Shown here: positions 15,201 to 24,000 of the stretch, one piece after another | Layout: every line of letters begins with the position of its first letter | Numbering within the stretch: the first letter of the stretch is position 1 | Source: Petrosia ficiformis | Lineage: Eukaryota > Porifera > Demospongiae > Haplosclerida > Petrosiidae | Reading direction: 5' to 3' | Assembly (NCBI GenBank): GCA_947044365.1 | Contig: OX345637.1 | Span: 6,349,201-6,413,200 of the forward strand | Length of the DNA: 64,000 bases | Program-made: the position numbers and the translations under genes | The notes under the pieces: model-generated | Seen by the model: only the letters and a program-made list of their open reading frames with translations | The model's database searches: none | Told to the model about the DNA's origin: nothing

Positions 15201-17980
15201 GCTAGGCTTAAAGACAAAATTAAATTAGATGATAAATTACGAACAGCAGGAGTAATTCCTTTAGCTGTACTGAGAAAACTGTGCACAAGAGATTCCTTCA
15301 GTGATGGACTGTAGACTTCTTGACAAGATGTGGTGATCAATTTTACTTTATCTTCCTGTTCCAACTGAAATAAAGTAAGGAAACAAATAGCATATCAGAA
15401 TAAGTACTACAAGGCATCCAAACAATACCTGGTTAATACGATAGTCTATGATTTTATGAATTGCATTAACAAAGACTTTCTTTATGCTCTCTGAATACTC
15501 CAACTGTAGGAAGTAATTCCAGTCCTTGAGAAAATTATTATCACATTATGTATTACAGTAGTATTAATAAACAATACTTGTAACTCGCTGTCCATTCTTG
15601 ATACATTTGCTACTTCACCATATGTAGTATTAAACCAGATATGAATAGCTTTACAACAATTTTGTACATATGTATCTGTCTCCTTCCATCTCAGTGTCTC
15701 CAGTGCAGTGAGAAATAATTTAACAGAAGTCTTGAATACTTCAGTTTTCTTTGATTCAAACTGTTTCAAAATTTTATGTACTCCTTTGTAACAAATTGTC
15801 TCATCATCCTTATCAATTTCACTAAACAAAGTAGAATCATGTACTTATACGTAGGTAAATGTAATATATTATTTATTTAATTATTATTTATTATCATAAT
15901 TAATAATATAATGAATGCACTCGCAGTGCAGAACCCTCGCCACAAGTGTGATTTGGGAAACAGCTTGAAAATGACTCAATGATTCAGTCACTGACAAGGA
16001 AGTAACTGCATACAGTATTTGACTGTAATAATAATTTTTACGATTATTATACTGAGATTATTATTATATTTGTGTGTGTGTGTTACAAATTACACTTCAA
16101 GTACTATATAGTATAAGCATAGGCATAGCTAGCACAGGGCCAGCTCAGGCAATATTTTTCACGTAAATAGGAGGTGTGGTGCAAACATGCCTACGTCTAC
16201 TATAATTACTAATTGTGTGAAGTCTATTCTTACCCGCTTTTTCACTCGGAGAATATCAGAGAGTTAGAATGCTTTGACGAACATAGTGATGTAGATGATG
16301 GAACCAGCAGATTCAGCTAAGGGCAGTGGAATTAGCTCCAGCTGAACTCCGTCCACCTGGCCATTGCGCCACGAACGATAAATCACGCCCATTGTGAATT
16401 TAGAAAATCTTTCGGTGTGTTTTGCGTGGCAATCTATGTTTCGCCTGTCCCACCCAATCCGGTCTGGGTACGCCTATGAGTATAAGCGCAGTGTCAGACT
16501 TCAATCACGTGGTGACGTGACGTGCACGCGTGATGAAATAAATGGGTGGAGCTGGAAATTGACATGGCAGATAGGCTCGAAATTGTAGCAACTACTTCAA
16601 TCTACTTCATTTTAAGCTGTGATTCGACAGCGATAGGCTTCAAGCAAGATGAGTTGTGTTGTAGCGAACTCTTTTGCTACCAGACATCTTCAGGCAAGGG
16701 TTAATTATATAGACATAGTCATAATTATTATGAAGTTATATCACTTCAAGTAGGTTATTTACACAGAGGCCCAATCAATTGGGGAATGATATAACTATTA
16801 TGTGCTATATGCACCATACTTTACATTTAAAATAGGTGCCTAGAATTCATTGTTGGGTATTGCACTCATAAATTGTTGGCTGACAATTTATGAGTGCAGT
16901 TTTTGCAGAATATTTCATCATTCTCATGACTCGGTATCTTAAGTCACTGCTTAGGAATATATTTATCTCGTGTTTCCATTAACATCAAAGGGAATATATG
17001 TAATTCATGTAAGGTAATGTATATAATTATAATACAGGTTAACGTTATAGGTCAAAGGGAGGGCTGTTATTTGTTTCATTATCTCTGAGCAAATCTAGGT
17101 CACTAAAACAACTAATATCCTGAAGACTTATTATTATAAATTTGTATATATCATAATTATATATACATACATAATTACGAATAATAAATACTATGCTACA
17201 CTGGCAACCATTTCAGGTTTTTATTATGGCCCATAAGGCCATCTTTATAATTGTTTTCCCACGGGTTCAATGTATGTTTATATATAATTATGTTTGTGTC
17301 ACTTGTGCAAGTATGTGTTGTGTATGTAGTTGTGTCATTCCGGAGGGCTTGGTCAATTAATGGGCATGGCACGTAAAAGAACATGCATTCAAGCTTTTGA
17401 CCAGGAAGGAAATTTAGGAAGAATGTAAAACTGCAACTAATACTAATAACTGTGGTATATAGCAATGAAACAGTATAAAGATGATGCAAGAATCTTTAGC
17501 AAGTAAGCATAATAAGTTGTTGTGTTTAGACTCGAGGAAGTCATCATTTAGAACCTTGAAGGAGTACTTCAGTTTCATCACTTACTTCTTCAGGCCTCAG
17601 TTTTTAAGTATACAAAAAGGTCGAGACACTAGTGCCATCAGCAATGTTTGATACATAGTCATCGCAAAGCAAGTATAGGGATATCTTTTTCTTGTTTTTC
17701 ATATACACCTCCATCAAAAATTGAATCATTAAATCATAGTATATATATATATTATATAAACCATGGCTAGTTGCCACTGTGTATGTCGAATATACCACTT
17801 GGTGGTGTTCAGTGGTTTATGTGGATATACCTCCTTAGATAAGAAAAATCCATCTTTTATTCCTATACCGTCAATATTTAATTTGTTTATTGTCAACCAC
17901 TCCTATCTGTCTAGTTATTTGTTAATAACAGAAAAAGTTGCTTGCAAACCCACATAGACTAATACAGACACACACATACA

Positions 17981-18022
<42 letters not shown>

Positions 18023-21000
18023 GTTGATTATAATACGTGACTGCATGTGCATGTGAAAATTAGTCTCATTTGACTTTCAATTTTATCCAAAATGTTTTGT
18101 TCAATCAACCACTTTTCATCAGTCTTGTAGAAAAACCAAGAAACTTTTAAAATATACACATGTACTAAAAGCAAGTTTTTGTCCCAACTAGATACCAAAT
18201 TGAATTAGCTTGTTGCACAAGATAGTTGAAAAATGAGTTTGTTAATGTTAAGCAGTTGGTAAAACTTGAAGATTGATTTTTGCATGCACCATCACATACA
18301 GTTATAAATATCATAATCGTATCTTACATTTTTTTCAGATGTTGAAGTAGACACTCCAAGATGGTGCTGAATTCTGGTTTATTCTGTATGCATGGAAGAA
18401 CAAAAAGAATATTTCAGTCACTGATTAGGACAATAATTATTTACCTTGTCTTTTTCTTTGATATTTTCAAGATTAATTCCAAGATACCAACAAGCAAATG
18501 GAGTTATAGATGGGTAATTTTTTACATACACAATATCCTCATATGGAGCAGTTGCAATCCAAGACTTGGCCAATAATTTATTCACTTGAAAATACGGCTT
18601 GAGCAAATGGAATGATTCATTAACAAATCTGAATTGAAAATAATGATGTGAAAAATAGTATTGAACTTTCAACTAGTAGGCTGACCGTGACTCATGTGTT
18701 ACTCTCTTCAGAAACTTTTTGACATCTAGGCCACAAAATAGTAAATCATAAACTCTAAGAGGTTCCACTGGAAACTGAGATACACGTAAACTAATGGCCT
18801 TTATTTCATGAAGTAGTGGTAGTACACCCATCCAGTCAATATGTAAATCAGAGTGACTCATCAGTGCCTTGCAGAATGCATGAGCTGCTGGCACAATGCA
18901 TTTATCTCTAAAGGTATAGAAATTATATAATTATGTGCAAATAATTACAATTATTGCCGACATGTGGTTAATTTGCCAGAAAGTTGCTAATAAAAGACAG
19001 ACCTTGCCTAGGCCTACAGGCAAAAGTTAATAAGAATAACATTAAGGATATCAAAACCAAAAAAGCACATAAAAAAACATTGCAATAGTACCTCACATAA
19101 GTGCAGCTCCATTGTCTTTGCTTTATAGTGCCGGAGTAGTTGGTACTTACTTAGGGTTATCTGGAAGTAGTTTATTTAATTTGCTGAGGACATACCTTCT
19201 CAATCTTTTTTTGTATGCTTGTCATTCATATGAAATTATTCGACATGTATGACATCAAAAAAAATTAATATAGGCATAATTATAATAATATTTATATAAT
19301 AATAACATTCATATTATATGAAAGTTTATAATTATACTTATTAATAATTACATATCACACAATAAAATTATTCATTCTAATGACATGTGTTTGAAGTATA
19401 TACCTCAAGGCAGGATCCATTTCCTTGATGAATGTAACACAATCTTGAAAGTGTCCATGATCATCCCGTTGTAGTTGAACTGGACATGCTTTTGAATGAT
19501 GAATAGGTATAAACAGACCTTTCAAAATCTGTTTTGTTGCATTGATATCTTCACTAAACAGTTTTTCCTTTGAGAACATAAAGTTTCTTAGCAGAACATC
19601 ACAAATAATAAAGGCTGCATAGAATTTTGACATACACTCGAACCCCTGAAGAGTCATTGCAAGTTCATGAAGATGTACCTTAATTCAATTAGAGATATAA
19701 ATATTTGTGCAGGGTAGATTCTTGACTTATAGGCACATACCTTTTCGATGGATTCAGCAGAAATGACGACTATGTCTTTCTCAGAACTTTTGACAAACCT
19801 CTGCTCTTTCAACGATGTGAATATAGATGCAATCCAAGATCCTTTATTAAAAATATCACTGCTCGATAGTAAATTTTCCATTGATAGCCACCCCTTCTCG
19901 ACAACAAAAGGTATGTAAGCTTTTAAAGCTTTGAAACAAGCATCTGTAATTGCTTTCTTTGGAGACCCCCAGAAACTCACACTATTTGGAGGTAGAATTA
20001 CTGGATCATAATGGACAAGTGTACCTATTAAAATTGAGGTTATTAACAGAAAAATGGGATTAACTGGAAGATTACTAACAATTTTATACATTTGTGTTTT
20101 TGTGATAGTACTACACTTGGCTCTACTACAAAACGTTTTGTGCATACAACTTACCTTTCTCCTCCTGCAATTTGGGAAAAATATTTAATATTCGCCATTT
20201 GTGCCCACTGATACATAAATCCTCAAATTTATATTCATTATTCAGTGTTTTCACAACATATGTATATAAAATGTGTTGACCAATCACAAAAGATGGAAGA
20301 ATGGGTAGGACACGCTCCATTATTACCAGGTCTTCGTTTCTTCTTCTGCATGTGGAAGAATACAATGTTGATAAATTATTAAGAAGGATATTGATTGTTT
20401 TAGCAGGGTCCTTGTAATCTCAGCTATCATAACAATAGTTGGCACTGGAAGCAAATTGTACAGTTATAATATCTGCACATGATCAACATATAGAGACTTC
20501 AGATAACTCCAAATATATATATGTGAGGTGACAAATTATGTTTATGTAAAGAATGATCATCAGTTGTATGTACAGGCTCAGGCTATATCACATATGAGGA
20601 CACAAAACTCAGATTATAAAGAGCAGAAGTAAATCATAATTATGCATCATATCTTTTTAATTGTTGATATGAGTTTTATGTAGGCTGATTTGTCATAGTT
20701 TTTATCAGATCTTATGTAAATTTATAGTTGCAGAAGAGTTGTTACTATGAACCTCACCTTTCAAAAAGTGGACTAAATAAATACTGATCACCACTACTGT
20801 TTTTCGCAAGAATTAAAAGTTCAAAGGAAATTAGCGGCAGCCATGATGATGGATTAATAACTGCATGGAAATTAATCTTCATACAGCTGTCAACTGACCC
20901 TTTAAGCTGCTTAAATTTACTACATGAAAGCAGGAGAAGTTTCATCTATAAAATTACAAATAATCATTCCCTACTTCCTGTTTTCTGCTTTTTTGTAGAG

Positions 21001-24000
21001 TGTAAATGAAGATGCCAAATCATTTGGTGATCCATTTGGGTTCTGCAAAATTGAATAAAAGTGTATTGTATATTGCCTATAGTCATAGTTTTATACACTA
21101 ACTTCCATGATTTCACTTTCATCAGGATAATCCACTAATAAATCTGTATAATTATACAAAGAAAACACATTCCTTGAACAGAAGATCATGAATGACAAAC
21201 TGTAACTGATTTTGTTTGGATAGTCAGAAACCTCACCACAAAAGACAGTTTACATACATAAAATTAATACATGTGGATCTACATGCATGTGAATGAGTGG
21301 TTTGAACTTTGAACATAAAATGAAAGGTTAAACATGCATGTCAAGAGTACTCGACTGAAATCTGATAACAAAATGAAGAGATTACGCATCTGCAATTAGT
21401 ATCTCTAACACTCCTGTTGCAAAAGTTAGTGAAATGCTACACAGAATCTGCTGTCAGTCTTGGATAACCAGCAGAAGACTGAACAGCTAAAAATTATGTC
21501 GTCTTTACAATAGGCTATGGCAAAAGCCTTTGTCTTGAGGGCTAGGCCAAGGTGTATAATTATACATAAATTATATAATTATATATATATAATTATAATA
21601 TACTATGCTACCATGGTAACCATTTGATTAGGCCTCATTAAAATTTCAATTGTTAAATCATAGCATATTATATAAACCATGTCTAGTGGGTGAATACTCC
21701 ATTTGCTGGTGTTCAGAGATTTATGTTGATATGCCCTTTGACTCATGCTTCAGGAACGAGTCAGGAAACATTATAAATTAGTAAAGCCTAAATGCCAACA
21801 ATTTCCTTGATGGATTCACTTACACTGATATCACTGAAGATGTCTTAATTAAGAATCATTTATTTATTACACATTGTTATTACACTTCAAGAATTCATAT
21901 TTCATAATTGGTGACAGTAATATTAAAATAACTGTTATTCTGTGTGGAATCATGTAACTATCATGTTATATATCCTTACCAATTATAAAATCAGCTGAGC
22001 TGGGTTCATTTACTTTTGACTGGAGGATTTTCAAAAATACATCCCAGATAAATGGATTTTCAGGACTGGGGTTGCTCTGCCAATAGTGCATCACTTTCAT
22101 GTATGCATCTTTATAATCCACACCCTGAAGGCTATTCAGCTCTGCACTTGGTAGCCCCAACTCTTTCCCAATCATTTTCCATTTCTTTTTTACTTCATCA
22201 GAAAGGCTGCCTATGATCTCCAGATTAGGAGGGTCATTGAAAGTAACTAGAAGAAATGTTGAATATTACATATGAACATATTGAAAGAATTTATGTGGGG
22301 TTTTAGCATGCGCATATAAGCAACCCGTGACATAGTCTACATGCATGTATGTATGCCACATAGATAATTATCATGGGATGCATAGTGTCAATCCAGTCAT
22401 CCTGTTATATACCATATAGCATAATCTTGGAGGTGGCCAAAAGCATTAAATGTACAGTGCCAATATATGAACAAGATAAATAGTACCCCTATGATTGCTT
22501 TGTGTTAAACTAATAATCATTGCCTAAGATTTTCAAACTAAACAACCTAAAATGAAAGATGTATAATATTATAGCTATAGGGATGTCAAAACCCAAAATG
22601 TATCAAACAAGGTTGAGAGAGTAATAACACAGGAGGTTAACACAGGACTCAAACTCACTTTCATATAACCCTCTACATAAGTACTTATACCATTCTACAG
22701 CAAAGGCAAAGCTGTACTTCTTTATGGAAGTGGTTTGTTTAATTTTGGGTCCTACATTAATCTCCTGTGTTAGTACCATCCCGATCTTGTTCACATACTT
22801 TTTAGGATTTGACATCCCTACATCTTGTTTCATTTTTATTGAAAATGTTTTTCCTTATTCTTTTTTCCATTGTTTTTTTGAATGGTGGATAATTTGTAAA
22901 TATATATTATAGATTACAGAAATACTGGTGTAAGTTATACAATCATAATATTGCATTTACACCTCTATGTTTGTTTACAGCATAATTATATACATATACA
23001 GGCACAACTTTTACAAGGTTTGATCATGTAACTTGTGTTGCGTGTGAGAGTCTGGCTTGCAAGACTAAAAGCACAACATGTACAGCCTATTATAGTTATT
23101 ATTTTGATTCTTGCTATTGAAATTTTCTTGTAGAAATTTAGGAATACGTTTCAGTTAGAACATCTATGTGCATATGTGATCGTGACACAAGAACACATAT
23201 CAACTCTGAGACGCATGGAAAGCAATCACACAGGGAAAACCATACTATTAACCCTCGCCCATGTAGGCAGAGCATAGTCTCGCGTCGCCGACAACCACGT
23301 TATAAGACGGAATCGTCTGGAAACTCTCATCACAAAACTGTGGCAAACTATCACGTGACAAAAGCAGCTGGTTATTAAACAAAATTAACTTATCGAGTAA
23401 TGTAGAGCAGAGTGCTCTGTTATCCACAGTGGTGCAATTTGACATAATGACTATCCTCGGAGAGTCGGAGTCATTGTCAACAAAGTTTGAAATGGAAACT
23501 GTGAATGAGTACGTTTTGATCTTGTTACAATAATGATAGTCTCGCGAGCACACGCCCCTTTGCGAAGGGGCGTGTGCTCGCGAGACTAGATTAATCGATT
23601 TTGATTGGCCCTGCGCAGGTTCATCGCAGGAGTCACAGTTTTGTGTGAGAGTTTCCAGACACTCCCGTCTTTTAACCGTAGTCTCGCGTGGTCGACGACC
23701 CCGTTACAACAAAACGTCTTGTAACGTAGCCGTCGGCGACGAGAGACAAGGCAGAGAGTAGCTTCGAAGGAACCGCGTACTGCTGTACCGGTGTACTATG
23801 GGCCTGGCCAACTGACGTTTGTTCTGAAAACTACGGTAGGCGCAACTGCTATTTTAGATTTAGCGACGAGTGTTTTCTGTCTTGTGCAATGCTAACATTA
23901 GTCAAGATTCTACGAAGACCAAAGGAAGACATTATCAGGTGCAAGTGCTAAGAAAGTGTCAGATAAGTTGGGAAGAAAGATTTTCCTGATTTTTGACAAA

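Larger units (their letters stand above)
15822..18327. other. Long RNF213 intron, no coding exon seen
   Basis: Contains a GC/CpG-richer island at about 16190-16620 with CACGTG and TGACGTGACGTG strings, a perfect hairpin at 16861-16898, a MITE family A copy at 17205-17690, a family C repeat at 17755-17850 and a CA microsatellite at 17967-18013. The flanking exons (18328-18383 and 15578-15821) join in phase across it (AT|T, Ile). Confidence 0.6.

Noticed and set aside
19090..19165. Possible small RNF213 exon (donor G|GTACTATT near 19093)
   Set aside because: Exons 19404 and 18907 already join in phase (AG|A, Arg) and I saw no convincing acceptor; left out.
22603..22833. Candidate RNF213 exon reading SFAFAVEWYKYLCRGLYE
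   Set aside because: The frame lies across a TA-flanked MITE whose arms mirror each other; the flanking exons already join in phase without it.
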